The notes beneath the pieces are model-generated. The model was not told where the DNA came from, ran no database searches, and saw only the letters and a program-made list of their open reading frames with translations. 64,000 nt of DNA from Actinomarinicola tropica (GTDB lineage Bacteria > Actinomycetota > Acidimicrobiia > Acidimicrobiales > SKKL01), in assembly GCF_009650215.1 (NCBI RefSeq), contig NZ_CP045851.1, positions 558,001-622,000 on the forward strand, given 5' to 3'. Position 1 is the stretch's first letter. Every line of letters begins with the position of its first letter. Of the stretch, positions 25,636 to 34,010 are shown in pieces. The translations under genes and the position numbers were made by a program.

Positions 25636-25988
25636 CGCAGCGCGCGCTCCCGCCAGGCGTAGAGCACCCCCACGAGCAGGATCGTGATGAACATGCCCAT
25701 CTCGGCGAGGGCGATGCCACCCTCCCGGACGAACACGACGGCCCACGGGTACATGAACACCATCTCCATGTCGAAGGCCAGGAACAGCAGCGCCATCACG
25801 TAGTAGCGAGCGTGGAACCGACTCCACGCATGGACCTCCGGTTCGTGGCCGCCGAGGAACGGCGTCCGCTCCGGGGCCGTCTCGCCCACGCCGGCGATGG
25901 CATCGCTGGCCGATCGGATCGCCACGAACGCGATCGTGGCGAAGACGAAAACGGCGAGCGCCGCGCCGACCGGCCCCAGAACGGACAT
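25626..25988 (-). CDS. nuoA: Complex I-like subunit NuoA
   Basis: A 120-residue three-helix protein with the NuoA signature: PFLGGHEPEVHAWSRFHARY, YYVMALLFLAFDMEMVFMYP, WAVVF. The family has a Cys-Gly pair (PYECG) in the loop; here it is PFLGGHE, again without cysteine. The acidic FDMEM helix is kept. It starts 4 bp after the YHS gene and overlaps the NuoB/D-like start. Confidence 0.9.
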   Translation of the reverse strand: MSVLGPVGAALAVFVFATIAFVAIRSASDAIAGVGETAPERTPFLGGHEPEVHAWSRFHARYYVMALLFLAFDMEMVFMYPWAVVFVREGGIALAEMGMFITILLVGVLYAWRERALRWA

Positions 25989-25992
25989 GGCG

Positions 25993-26139
25993 CTAGGTGT
26001 AGTCGTCGGGGTTCTCGCGGAACTCCTCTGCGCAATCCTGGCTGCAGAAGTAGTACGTCGATCCGTCGTGGTCGACGGTGGCCACCGCGTCTGCTTCGGC
26101 GATGGTCATCCCGCACACCGGGTCCTTGACATCGGGCAT
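25993..26139 (-). CDS. YHS domain protein at head of nuo-like operon
   Basis: A 48-residue YHS domain: DPVCGMTIAEADAVATVDHD, TYYFCSQDCAEEFRENPDDY. Nearly the same size and motif as the one at 15577. It is separated from nuoA by only 4 bp, so it is part of the complex I-like operon; a soft-metal protein in that position ties the operon to metal handling. ATG at 26139. Confidence 0.8.
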   Translation of the reverse strand: MPDVKDPVCGMTIAEADAVATVDHDGSTYYFCSQDCAEEFRENPDDYT

Positions 26140-26179
26140 GGTGCCGTCCTTCGGAATCGGGGGCTTTCTCGGGCCGGTT

Positions 26180-26198
26180 CTACTACATGGTTTCGTCC
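26180..26198. promoter_or_regulatory. Weak BlaI-like site before YHS-nuo operon
   Basis: CTACTACATGGTTTCGTCC: left arm CTACnACA good, right arm degenerate. Located in the 80 bp between the multicopper oxidase and the YHS gene. The TGTAGTAG arm on the reverse strand resembles those at the two ccdA/tlpA promoters. Confidence 0.3.
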
Positions 26199-26219
26199 CA
26201 CGCTCGGGAGGGGTCCAAG

Positions 26220-27770
26220 TCAGCGCACGTAGGACACCACGGTCACCATTCCCGCTTCTGCGTGGTAGATGTTGTGGCAGTGGAGAGCCCACGCCCCGGG
26301 GTTGTCGGCGTCGAACTCCACGACCACGGTCTCCATCGGCGGCACGATGACCGTATCCTTTCGAGCCCCGGGCTTTCCGTCCGTAGTGACCTGGAACGTG
26401 TGGCCGTGCAGGTGGATCGGGTGCCACATCATGGTGTCGTTGCGGAAGACCATCCGAATCCGTTCGCCCTCGCGAACCGGCATGGAGGTGCCGTCCTCCG
26501 CCGGGGCGTCGAGAGCCCACTGGTATGCCTGCATGTCGCCCCGCATGCTGATCTCAAAGGTGCGGTCGGGCGTCTCGGGGCGCAGCCTGACGTCGTCGGC
26601 GGCGACGAGATCCTCGAGCCTGAGCAGATCACCGTCCAGCTCGCTTGGACGTGACCCTGCTGTCGGGATCGTCTCCGGCCCGGAGCGCAGGAGCGCCCGC
26701 GCCCCGCCGTCGCCGCCCTCGACCGTGGCCACCAACGGCAACCCGGAACCTCCAGGGACGTCGACCATCACGTCGTATCGCTCACCCATGCCGATCACGA
26801 GCGCGTCGACCGTGACGGGCCGGACCGGGAAGCCGTCCGTGGCGACCACCGTCAGCCTGGCGCCGCCGACCGCCACCCGGAACGGGGTGTCGGAACCAGC
26901 GTTGACCAGTCGGAGTCGAAGCGGGCCAGCGCCTACTGGCAGCTCGGGCGCGGACTTGCCGTTGACCAGGTAGAGGGGGTAGTCCACGTCGCTGGTGTCG
27001 CCGCCGAGCGGGCGGCCGGGGGAAGCCATCTCCATGTCGTCCATCGCTGCGGCGCCCATGTCCATGTCGTCCATCGCACCCATGTCGTGCCCGCCACCGC
27101 CGCCGGTGAGGCCTTCCAGGACCTCGTCGGGTTCCTGTCCGAGTCCGTCGAGCCAGTCATCGAGGAGCACCGTGACGTCATTCGCGCCGTCTTCGGCGGG
27201 GGCGAGCTCGTCCTCGACGATGAGGGCACCGTAGAGCCCACGATCGAGCTGCGTGCCGGTGTGGGGGTGGTAGAAGTAGGTCCCGGCGTCGGGCACGGTG
27301 AACTCGTACGTGAACGAAGCACCCGGCGAGATCGCCTCCTGGGTCAGATCCGGCACTCCGTCCATGTCGTTGCGGAGCGCGATCCCGTGCCAGTGCATCG
27401 TCAGTGGCTCGGGAAGGCCGTTTCGCACGACGGCCCGCAGGACCTCGCCCTCACGAAGCCGGATCTCCGGGCCGGGGACCGCCCCGTTGAACGCCCAGGT
27501 CTCGACCGTCTGCCCTCCGAGGTCGACCGATGCCGGGGCCGCGGTCAACTCGACGTCACGCACCGTCCCGTCGCTCGTGCGGCGAGCGCGCTCAGCGGCG
27601 AGGACGGGCTCGTCTTCGGGGCCGATCGGCTGCACGGCGGACGCTGGGGTGGTTGCCTCGGTCGCCGGCGCCGCGTCGTCCCAGGGTCGCGTCGTGCCGG
27701 CCCACACCGCTGCGGCGGTGAACAGCAAGGCTGTCGCGATCGCGAGACGTCGCAAGGATCGATTCACCAT
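26220..27770 (-). CDS. Multicopper oxidase, copper-resistance type
   Basis: A 516-residue exported enzyme: signal helix (LAIATALLFTAAAVWAG), three cupredoxin domains, and all four copper motifs: HWHG, YFYHPHTGTQ, HPIHLHGH and HCHNIYHAEAGM, whose last Met is the axial type-1 ligand. A Met/Asp-rich stretch (GAMDDMDMGAAAMDDMEM) in the middle is typical of cuprous oxidases such as CueO or CopA. It would oxidise Cu(I) outside the membrane using O2. Divergent from the rhodanese gene, with a strong operator between, and followed by the YHS-nuo genes on the same strand. Confidence 0.92.
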   Translation of the reverse strand: MVNRSLRRLAIATALLFTAAAVWAGTTRPWDDAAPATEATTPASAVQPIGPEDEPVLAAERARRTSDGTVRDVELTAAPASVDLGGQTVETWAFNGAVPGPEIRLREGEVLRAVVRNGLPEPLTMHWHGIALRNDMDGVPDLTQEAISPGASFTYEFTVPDAGTYFYHPHTGTQLDRGLYGALIVEDELAPAEDGANDVTVLLDDWLDGLGQEPDEVLEGLTGGGGGHDMGAMDDMDMGAAAMDDMEMASPGRPLGGDTSDVDYPLYLVNGKSAPELPVGAGPLRLRLVNAGSDTPFRVAVGGARLTVVATDGFPVRPVTVDALVIGMGERYDVMVDVPGGSGLPLVATVEGGDGGARALLRSGPETIPTAGSRPSELDGDLLRLEDLVAADDVRLRPETPDRTFEISMRGDMQAYQWALDAPAEDGTSMPVREGERIRMVFRNDTMMWHPIHLHGHTFQVTTDGKPGARKDTVIVPPMETVVVEFDADNPGAWALHCHNIYHAEAGMVTVVSYVR

Positions 27771-27886
27771 GTGGGGTCCCTTCTCGGTCCAACTGTCCAG
27801 ATCATCGCTCTGAGCGCACGCTCCACCATCCGGTGCCAGTACGGGGTCGCTCGTGGGTGACTACGGAGTGAGGGCGACCGGAAGTG

Positions 27887-27905
27887 CTACGACCTGTTGT
27901 CGTAG
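27887..27905. promoter_or_regulatory. BlaI-like operator, oxidase/rhodanese divergent promoter
   Basis: CTACGACCTGTTGTCGTAG, a palindrome matching the consensus except one inner base. It ends 10 bp before the rhodanese ATG and is 117 bp upstream of the multicopper oxidase. Confidence 0.72.
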
Positions 27906-27915
27906 CGTTCCCGCC

Positions 27916-28443
27916 ATGTCCGATGATCTCGACCCCGCCGGCCGCCCGGCCGAACACAGCGGACGTACGCTCGTTGTCGCCGGCGCCGTCGCCGCCGCAC
28001 TGTTCCTTGCGTATCTCGTCCTGGGCATGCCGGGCATGGATCACGGTCCGTCCGGCAACCAGGGTTCGATGGATTCGATGGACCACGCTGCCATGGCTGA
28101 CGGTGGACTCTCGGTCGACGAGTTCCAGTCCCGAATGGCCCAAGGAGCGTTCGTGGTGAACGTGCACCGGCCCTACGACGGCGAGATCGACGGCACCGAT
28201 GCGTCCATCCCCTACGACGAGATCGCCGGCGACCCGAGCCTGCCGTCTGACAAGGGCACCCCGATCCTCCTGTACTGCCAGACGGGCCGGATGTCGGCGA
28301 CCGCCTCCGATTCACTCGTCAGCGCCGGCTACACCGACGTGGCACACCTGCGAGGTGGGATGGATGCGTGGGAGGCGGCAGGCATGCCCGTCCTCCGCCA
28401 GCAGTCTGACCCAGACGGTCGCGCCGATCGGTCGGCGACTTGA
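27916..28443 (+). CDS. Membrane-anchored rhodanese-domain protein
   Basis: A 175-residue protein: one transmembrane helix (TLVVAGAVAAALFLAYLVLG), a short Met/His linker (MPGMDHGPSGNQGSMDSMDH), then a rhodanese domain with the active-site loop LYCQTGRMSATAS and ending HLRGGMDAWEAAGMPV. The catalytic Cys is present, so sulfur (persulfide) transfer outside the membrane is likely; the Met/His linker could hold copper. ATG at 27916, directly after the operator. Confidence 0.85.
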   Translation: MSDDLDPAGRPAEHSGRTLVVAGAVAAALFLAYLVLGMPGMDHGPSGNQGSMDSMDHAAMADGGLSVDEFQSRMAQGAFVVNVHRPYDGEIDGTDASIPYDEIAGDPSLPSDKGTPILLYCQTGRMSATASDSLVSAGYTDVAHLRGGMDAWEAAGMPVLRQQSDPDGRADRSAT

Positions 28444-28465
28444 GCAGGGGTCCCGGCGTGCGAGC

Positions 28466-28484
28466 CTACGACGACGTGTCGTAC
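28466..28484. promoter_or_regulatory. BlaI-like operator, DUF305 gene
   Basis: CTACGACGACGTGTCGTAC, two mismatches to the consensus arms, 23 bp before the ATG of the DUF305 lipoprotein. Confidence 0.7.
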
Positions 28485-28507
28485 GAACGCTCCGGAAGGC
28501 TCACCCC

Positions 28508-29152
28508 ATGACCACCCCCCGCCATCGCCGCCCCCTCCTCATCCTGGTCGCCGCCGCCTTCTTCCTCGCGGCGTGCGGCGCGGACAGCAGCGACGACCCT
28601 GCCATGGCGCCTCCGGCTGCAGAGCAGGACGGGGCCGACGGCTCCGGCGCAGCCGAGCCGAACCAGGCCGACGTCGAGTTCACGAAGGCGATGATCGTCC
28701 ATCACGAGCAGGCCATCGAGATGGCTGCGCTCGCGGAGGACCGGGCCGAGGCCGAGGAGGTGCGGTCGCTGGCCACGCGCATCGGCGAGGCCCAGCAACC
28801 CGAGATCGATCGGATGCAGGAGTGGCTGGAAGCCTGGGGTGAGGATGCCGCTGGCGCGAGCGGCGACATGGACCATGGCGACATGGACATGGGCGGCGGC
28901 GACAGCATGGGGATGATGTCCGAGGAGGACATGGGGCAGCTGGAAGCTGCGAGCGGCCCCGAGTTCGACCGCATGTTCCTGGAGATGATGATCCAGCACC
29001 ACCGAGGAGCCATTTCGATGGCGCGCGAGGTCCAGATCGACGGCTCCCATCCCGACGTGCTCGCTCTCGCGGAGGATGTCGTCGCCGATCAGGAGGCCGA
29101 GGTCGAGGAGATGGAGCAGCTCCTCGCAGACTTTGGTGCGGCAGCCGAGTAG
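28508..29152 (+). CDS. DUF305 lipoprotein
   Basis: A 214-residue lipoprotein: signal and lipobox (LILVAAAFFLAACGAD), then two DUF305 ferritin-like repeats, each with its metal motif: FTKAMIVHHEQAIEMA and FLEMMIQHHRGAISMA. A Met/Asp/His-rich linker (MDHGDMDMGGGDSMGMM) joins them. The family is linked to copper resistance and sits with multicopper oxidases in actinobacteria. ATG at 28508; the operator lies immediately upstream. Confidence 0.9.
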   Translation: MTTPRHRRPLLILVAAAFFLAACGADSSDDPAMAPPAAEQDGADGSGAAEPNQADVEFTKAMIVHHEQAIEMAALAEDRAEAEEVRSLATRIGEAQQPEIDRMQEWLEAWGEDAAGASGDMDHGDMDMGGGDSMGMMSEEDMGQLEAASGPEFDRMFLEMMIQHHRGAISMAREVQIDGSHPDVLALAEDVVADQEAEVEEMEQLLADFGAAAE

Positions 29153-29708
29153 CAGCTCAGGAACCTGCGCTCTCAGTAGATCCTTGGTTCGGCAGCAAGG
29201 TGAGGTAGATCGGTACAGAGCTCAGGCAGTAGCAATTACCCCCGACCACCCGGCCTGAAGCCGAGTGTTCCCGGCGACGACCCGTCCAGCTCGGATGCGG
29301 CGCCCGCCGCTGATGAGCTCCGGCCGCAGATGTGGGTCAGGACCTACTGGCAGGCCTGCGCGGCACCCGACAAGCTGGCCCAACGCTGCGACGGCAGCGC
29401 CCACGACGGCTGGACACGACTCCAAGCCCGTAGCCACCAGTTCGGCGGGCAACTCGCTCGGCTCATGGTCCGCCCGCCAGACGACTTCGATGCCGAGGGC
29501 AACCCGGTCCCCATCCGCCGACACCACCCGGAGACATCGCGACGACCCCGCCCGTCGCGGTTCGACGTCGTTGAGCGCCTGATCTGGAAGTCAGACGCTC
29601 AAGGTGACTCGACCGGCATGTCGTTACCAGTTCGTCGTCCGCGGGTCCGTGAACGCCGCGACGGGTACGCCGTCCCACTGGCGGACCACCCGGGCTCGCA
29701 CGCCTCCC
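29153..29708. other. Region with possible gene remnant
   Basis: No complete gene. On the plus strand from ~29260 to 29600 a frame reads like protein (LRPQMWVRTYWQACAAPDKL, QARSHQFGGQLARLMVRPPD, DAEGNPVPIRRHHPET) but has no start signal and no family I recognise; it may be the tail of a lost gene. Confidence 0.3.
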
Positions 29709-30090
29709 TCACATCCCGCGGGTAGTCGCCGACGCGGCACGGACATCACCAGCGTCGCCGGGCGGCGAGGCACTGGCGGCGTCCCCGCCCGCGAATGCTG
29801 CCGACCAGTGCTGGCGCAGGTCGTCCGAGTAGCCGGAAGTGAATCCGCATTCCCAGGCGATGGCGTCGTCGAGTGGAGCACCCCCCCCATCGCGGCTCGC
29901 CTGCGACGAGCAAGCGGTCTCCCTCCTCGACCGGTCGCTGCATCCAGACGGTCACGGTTTCGTCGGTACCGCCGGCGAACCACTCGTGCACCTCGAAGCG
30001 GACATCTCCGGTGACGATGTCGTCATCCGGTGCAAGCGGGTCGATGCGGCTGCCCAGGCCGTGCCCCATGGAGTGGTGGAAGTAGGTCTG
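29709..30090 (-). pseudogene. Lipoprotein gene, carboxy-terminal part (IS-interrupted)
   Basis: Frame reads TYFHHSMGHGLGSRIDPLAP, DVRFEVHEWFAGGTDETVTV, LLVAGEPRWGG, then an 8-base C/G homopolymer at 29881-29888; dropping one base restores the frame, giving APLDDAIAWECGFTSGYSDD and a stop at 29709. The upstream part is cut off by the IS256-type element. The amino-terminal part is probably the fragment at 31401-31709. Confidence 0.55.
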
Positions 30091-31400
30091 TGATCCTTGG
30101 CTTGGCCAGCTGAGGTTACGCGGCTGGCAGCGCGGCGGTCGTGGTGGTGGTCATCTCCTCGGTGGGGGTGTCGATCTGGGCCATGGATTCTTCGCTGAGG
30201 TAGCGGCGTTCGGAGATGGCCCAGTCGTCGTGTTGGTCGAGCAGGACGGCGCCGACGAGGCGGATGGCCGAGGCGTCGTCGGGGAAGATCCCGACCACGT
30301 TGCTGCGGCGCTTGATCTCCTTGTTGATCCGCTCGAGCGGGTTCGTGGATGCGATCTTGCGCCAGTGCGCTCGGGGGAAGCCGGTGTGGGCCAACACGTC
30401 GACCTCGGCGTCGGCCAAGATCGCGGCGGCCTTGGGGAACTGGCCTTCGAGGATCCCGACGACCTCATGGAGCTGGGACCGGCACGCCTCGGCGGAGGGC
30501 TGGGCGAAGATCGTGCGGACGGTTGCGGCGACCATGTCCTTCGACGCGGAGGGCACGGTGCCCAAGATGTTGCGCATCAGGTGCACCTTGCAGCGCTGCC
30601 ACGAGGCGCCGGCGAGCACGCGTGGGATCGAGGCCTTCAGCCCGGCGTGCGCGTCGGAGATCACCAGGCGCACACCGGCGAGGCGCCGGTCCTTGAGACC
30701 CCGGAGGAACGCGGTCCAGAACACCTCGTCCTCGCTGTCGCCGACATCCACGCCGAGCACCTCGCGGTCGCCGTTCGCGGTGACACCGGTGGCCACCACG
30801 ACAGCCCTCGAGACGATCCGGTGGTTGATGCGGGCCTTGATGTAGGTGGCGTCCAGATACAAGTAGGGGAACTCGACGTGATCGAGCGTCCGGGCCCGGA
30901 ACACGGCGACCTCTTCGTCGATGCCCGCGCAGATCCGCGACACCGTCGACTTCGACACACCCGACTCACACCCCAGCGCCTGGACCAGATCATCGACCTT
31001 CCGGGTCGAGGTCCCGGTCGTGTACGCGGTCATGATCACGCCCCACAGGGCCTTGTCGACCCGCCGGCGGGGCTCCAACAGCGACGGGAAGAACGACCCG
31101 ACCCGCACCTTGGGGATCCGCAGCTCCACATCGCCCGCAGGAGTGGACAACAGCCGGGACCGAGAGCCGTTGCGCTGGTTGGTACGGGAGTCGGTTCGCT
31201 CGTGCGGCGCCGCCCCGATCGCCGCAGTGAGCTCGGCGTCGATCAGCTCCTGCATCCCCGCCTCGAGAAGCCGACGGAACAGCTCCTTGCTGTCACCGTC
31301 GCCCAAGCGCGCCAACAGGTCAGCAACGCGGGCATCATCGTCATGGGTCATCGCGTGGTTCCTTCCAGTGAGTGCTTTCGCAGGTCTCACCAAGGATCAC
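30091..31400 (-). mobile_element. IS256-family insertion sequence
   Basis: About 1.31 kb carrying one mutator-type transposase. The ends show the inverted repeat GTGATCCTTGG (left, from ~30090) and CCAAGGATCAC (right, to ~31400). The bases flanking each end (agtaggtct and gcgatggcc) do not match, so no target duplication is visible; either old decay or a later rearrangement. Confidence 0.85.
30116..31351 (-). CDS. IS256-family (mutator-type) transposase
   Basis: A 411-residue DDE transposase. Catalytic residues: Asp in YLYLDATYIKA, Asp in LVISDAHAGLKASI, Glu in NPLERINKEIKRRSNVVGIF; also the CxxH-type WQRCKVHLMRNIL. Full length for the family and uninterrupted, so the element may still move. 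ATG at 31351 (MTHDDDARVADLLARLG); the frame extends to 31393 inside the terminal repeat. Confidence 0.93.
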   Translation of the reverse strand: MTHDDDARVADLLARLGDGDSKELFRRLLEAGMQELIDAELTAAIGAAPHERTDSRTNQRNGSRSRLLSTPAGDVELRIPKVRVGSFFPSLLEPRRRVDKALWGVIMTAYTTGTSTRKVDDLVQALGCESGVSKSTVSRICAGIDEEVAVFRARTLDHVEFPYLYLDATYIKARINHRIVSRAVVVATGVTANGDREVLGVDVGDSEDEVFWTAFLRGLKDRRLAGVRLVISDAHAGLKASIPRVLAGASWQRCKVHLMRNILGTVPSASKDMVAATVRTIFAQPSAEACRSQLHEVVGILEGQFPKAAAILADAEVDVLAHTGFPRAHWRKIASTNPLERINKEIKRRSNVVGIFPDDASAIRLVGAVLLDQHDDWAISERRYLSEESMAQIDTPTEEMTTTTTAALPAA

Positions 31401-31709
31401 GCGATGGCCCACCCCATCAGGGGGACCTCTGCTACTTCCACCACCTCACGGGACGCCAACGCTGCCCACGTCAACGACGGTGCCGTCGAACGCGAACGCT
31501 CGTTCCCGCAACGTCTCGGGGGTGTACTCGCTGACGCAGAGGCTACTGGCGCCGACGGCTTCGTCTGCCGCGGGTTCCTCACTCGCATTGTCGGAAGCGT
31601 CAGTCAGTTCTGCCGCAGGCGCTGCCTCGTCGGGCTCGTCAGCCGTGTTGGCGCACGCACCGAGGAGACCGGCGACACTGAGCAACCAGGCACCCACGAG
31701 GACCTTCAT
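31401..31709 (-). pseudogene. Lipoprotein gene, amino-terminal part (IS-interrupted)
   Basis: ATG at 31709 opens a lipoprotein signal (MKVLVGAWLLSVAGLLGACA), an acidic Ala-rich linker, then CVSEYTPETLRERAFAFDGT and VVDVGSVGVP before a stop at 31446, 45 bp from the element. Actinobacterial lipoproteins that begin this way continue with VxFEVxEWFxGG, which is what lies on the other side of the element. Confidence 0.55.
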
Positions 31710-31891
31710 GATGCTTGGACGTTGCTCGGTCGGTTCTGGTTCCCGGTCATGACCGTCATCGTCCGTGTGCCGGGTGGCAGACCGGCTAGCAGCGGATGCT
31801 GTCGCTACCCGGGAGACCGACTCCGGCGACGACGCCCGGCAGCGGATCGCCGCCGACGGGCAGCGGGTTCCCCGGCGCGCCTGCGGCGAGG

Positions 31892-32797
31892 TCACGAGCC
31901 GGCCCGCTGGTCCCCATCTCCGGCATCCTGGATCGACAGTGCAGGAAGCGCTCCTCGGTCATGCGCCGAGGAGCGCAACCGGACAGCCACGAGGGCGACG
32001 CCGGTGACGGCGAGCACTGCGAGCGCGATGCGGCCGGCGCCGAGGCGCTGCACGTTCTCGACGATGCGCAGACGGAGATCCTCGACGGTGTCGATGATCG
32101 GGTCGCCGCGGAGGTCCCCGCCGTAGACGCCGAGCTCCCACCTGCCGTACCAGGCGGCGTACGCTCCAGCGACGATCATCAGGCCACCGCCTACACGGGG
32201 CATGAGGCGAGTCAGGCCGCCCATCGCCCGCACCACCGAGCTGTGCGCGACGGCGGCGAGGACGCTGATAGCGAGGATGATCGTGCCCATCCCCGCGGCG
32301 TAGGCGGCGTAGGTGACCACACCCTGCGCCGTCGACTGGGTCAGCGCAACGCCGGTGACGGCGAGGAACGGGCCGATCGTGCACGACAGCGATGCGATGG
32401 CGAACGTGGCGCCGTAGCCGACCATGGCTGCGGCTCCCCGTCGCCCCGAGGCCAGGTCCAGGTTCCGGACTGCGATCGCGGGCTTCCAGCCGAGGACCAT
32501 GAGCAGGCCGGCGACGGCGAGCGCTGCACCGGCAGCGATGCTCACCCAGGGGAGCCGCTGGCGGGTGGGGCCTGCGAGCTGGTCGATGACCAGGCCGACG
32601 GTGGTGAAGACGCCGACGAAGCCGACCGACACCGCTGCGGCCACGCCGACGGCCCTCGCCACCCGCTGGTCGGGGCGCCGGTCCTGCGCGTCCCCGGCCA
32701 CGAAGGCGCCGAGGTAGGCGGGAAGCAGCGAGAACCCGCACGGGTTGAAGGTGGCGACCATCCCGGCCGTGAACGCCAGCGCCACGACGGGGGCCAC
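31892..32797 (-). CDS. ccdA: CcdA-like thiol:disulfide transporter (copy 1)
   Basis: A 301-residue six-helix protein of the CcdA/DsbD-core family, which passes electrons from cytoplasmic thioredoxin across the membrane. Both conserved cysteine motifs are present: TAGMVATFNPCGFSLLPAYL and FAIASLSCTIGPFLAVTG. GTG at 32797 after GGAGAG. Divergent from tlpA, its natural electron acceptor, with a conserved operator-like site between. Copy 2 at 61273 is collinear. Confidence 0.9.
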   Translation of the reverse strand: MAPVVALAFTAGMVATFNPCGFSLLPAYLGAFVAGDAQDRRPDQRVARAVGVAAAVSVGFVGVFTTVGLVIDQLAGPTRQRLPWVSIAAGAALAVAGLLMVLGWKPAIAVRNLDLASGRRGAAAMVGYGATFAIASLSCTIGPFLAVTGVALTQSTAQGVVTYAAYAAGMGTIILAISVLAAVAHSSVVRAMGGLTRLMPRVGGGLMIVAGAYAAWYGRWELGVYGGDLRGDPIIDTVEDLRLRIVENVQRLGAGRIALAVLAVTGVALVAVRLRSSAHDRGALPALSIQDAGDGDQRAGS

Positions 32798-32820
32798 CGT
32801 CAGGTCTCTCCGCCACCGAG

Positions 32821-32839
32821 AAACGACGCGATGTAGTAC
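32821..32839. promoter_or_regulatory. BlaI-like site, ccdA1/tlpA1 divergent promoter
   Basis: AAACGACGCGATGTAGTAC; arms ACGAC/TGTnGTA match, spacer and length the same. The same 18 bases (CGA spacer included) recur at the other ccdA/tlpA promoter. Confidence 0.5.
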
Positions 32840-32868
32840 ACGGGGTCAGGGTAGGCCACAATCGCCAG

Positions 32869-33426
32869 ATGGCCCCCGCCGCACCGAGCCTCCGCACGAT
32901 GACGACGCGACGGATCGCGGTGGCCGTCGTGGTGACGCTGGCCGCTGCGTGGGCGGGGTGGACGGCCCTGCGACAGCCGGCCCTTCCCGACTTCGTCGCT
33001 TCGGGTGAGCCCGTGGCACTGCCCGATCCAGGGGAGCTGCCTGCGGTGTCGCTCGATCTGTTCGAAGGGATGCTCGTCGGAGAACGGGGTCGGCCGGTGG
33101 TGGTGAACATCTGGGCGTCGTGGTGTGCTCCGTGTCGCACCGAGATGCCCCTGCTCGACGACGCCGCTCGGTCGTACGGCTCCGACGTGGCGATCCTCGG
33201 CGTTGCGTCAAAGGACGATCCCGGCGAAGCCCGACGCTTCCTCGACGATCTGGGCATCACGTACCCCAACGTCTTCGACGAGTCCGGTCAGGTCCGCGTC
33301 GCCCTCGGGCTCACGGCGTACCCGACGACCTACGTGTTCGGAACCGATGGGCGACTTCGCGCCCGCGTGGACGGCGGCATCTCGGAGCAGCGACTCGCTG
33401 GGCTGGTCGAGGATGCGCTCCGGTGA
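32869..33426 (+). CDS. TlpA-like thioredoxin-fold protein (copy 1)
   Basis: A 185-residue membrane-anchored thioredoxin: signal-anchor helix (IAVAVVVTLAAAWAGWTAL), then a TlpA/ResA domain with active site WASWCAPCRTEMPLL and the cis-Pro loop GLTAYPTTYVF. It would reduce disulfides outside the membrane with electrons from CcdA. ATG at 32869; ATG 32899 is an alternative. Its TGA overlaps the next gene (GTGATC). Confidence 0.9.
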   Translation: MAPAAPSLRTMTTRRIAVAVVVTLAAAWAGWTALRQPALPDFVASGEPVALPDPGELPAVSLDLFEGMLVGERGRPVVVNIWASWCAPCRTEMPLLDDAARSYGSDVAILGVASKDDPGEARRFLDDLGITYPNVFDESGQVRVALGLTAYPTTYVFGTDGRLRARVDGGISEQRLAGLVEDALR

Positions 33427-34010
33427 TCGACTTCGGCCTCGTCGTGTCGGTGATCGCGGCCGTCGGTGCGCCGGCCCTGCTTGCGACCCTCTGGGCGTAC
33501 GGCGACGGGAGCTCCAGCTTCCTGGACGACGTGACCGCCCCGCTGCTCGCCGGCCTGGCAGTGGGTCGGCTGGTGACCCTCGCCCTGGACGACCCCAGCT
33601 CGATCGGGAGCCTGTCGGACATGTTTGGTGATCCGCAGTGGCGTGGAGTTCTGGCCCGGCGCCGTCGGGGCCGCAGGCGTGGTCGCCTGGCAGGCGTTTC
33701 GGACCGGGACGTCACCGATGCAGCGTCTGGCTGCGCTGGCACCGCTCGCGTTGGTCGGATATGCCGCCTACGAAGCGACGTGCGTCTTTCGTGATGGTTG
33801 CCTGGGTCCACTAGCACCGGTGGGGCTGCGCCCCCCCCCGGTCTGCAGGCGACGATGCTGCCGGTCGGATGGCTGATGTCCGCAGCCACCCTCACCGGCG
33901 CGGTGCTGGTGCGGAGACGGCGTCTTGTCGAGGTCCGGCGACCTCGTGCGGGTCCTGGGTCGGGCACCGTCCGTGGGTGCAGCCGAGGGCGGCGCGCATG
34001 CCGGCACTGA
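33423..34010 (+). pseudogene. Polytopic membrane protein, cassette copy 1, two frameshifts
   Basis: Collinear with the intact 237-residue protein at 62775, but in three frames: MIDFGLVVSVIAAVGAPALL to SLSDM, then a shift at ATGTTTGG (33622, one extra T), VIRSGVEFWPGAVGAAGVVA to VGLRPP, then a shift at nine C's (33832-33840) and GLQATMLPVGWLMSAATLTG. After ~33912 homology is lost; the last ~60 residues of the intact copy are missing and the reverse-strand receiver-like gene occupies this space. Confidence 0.75.
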
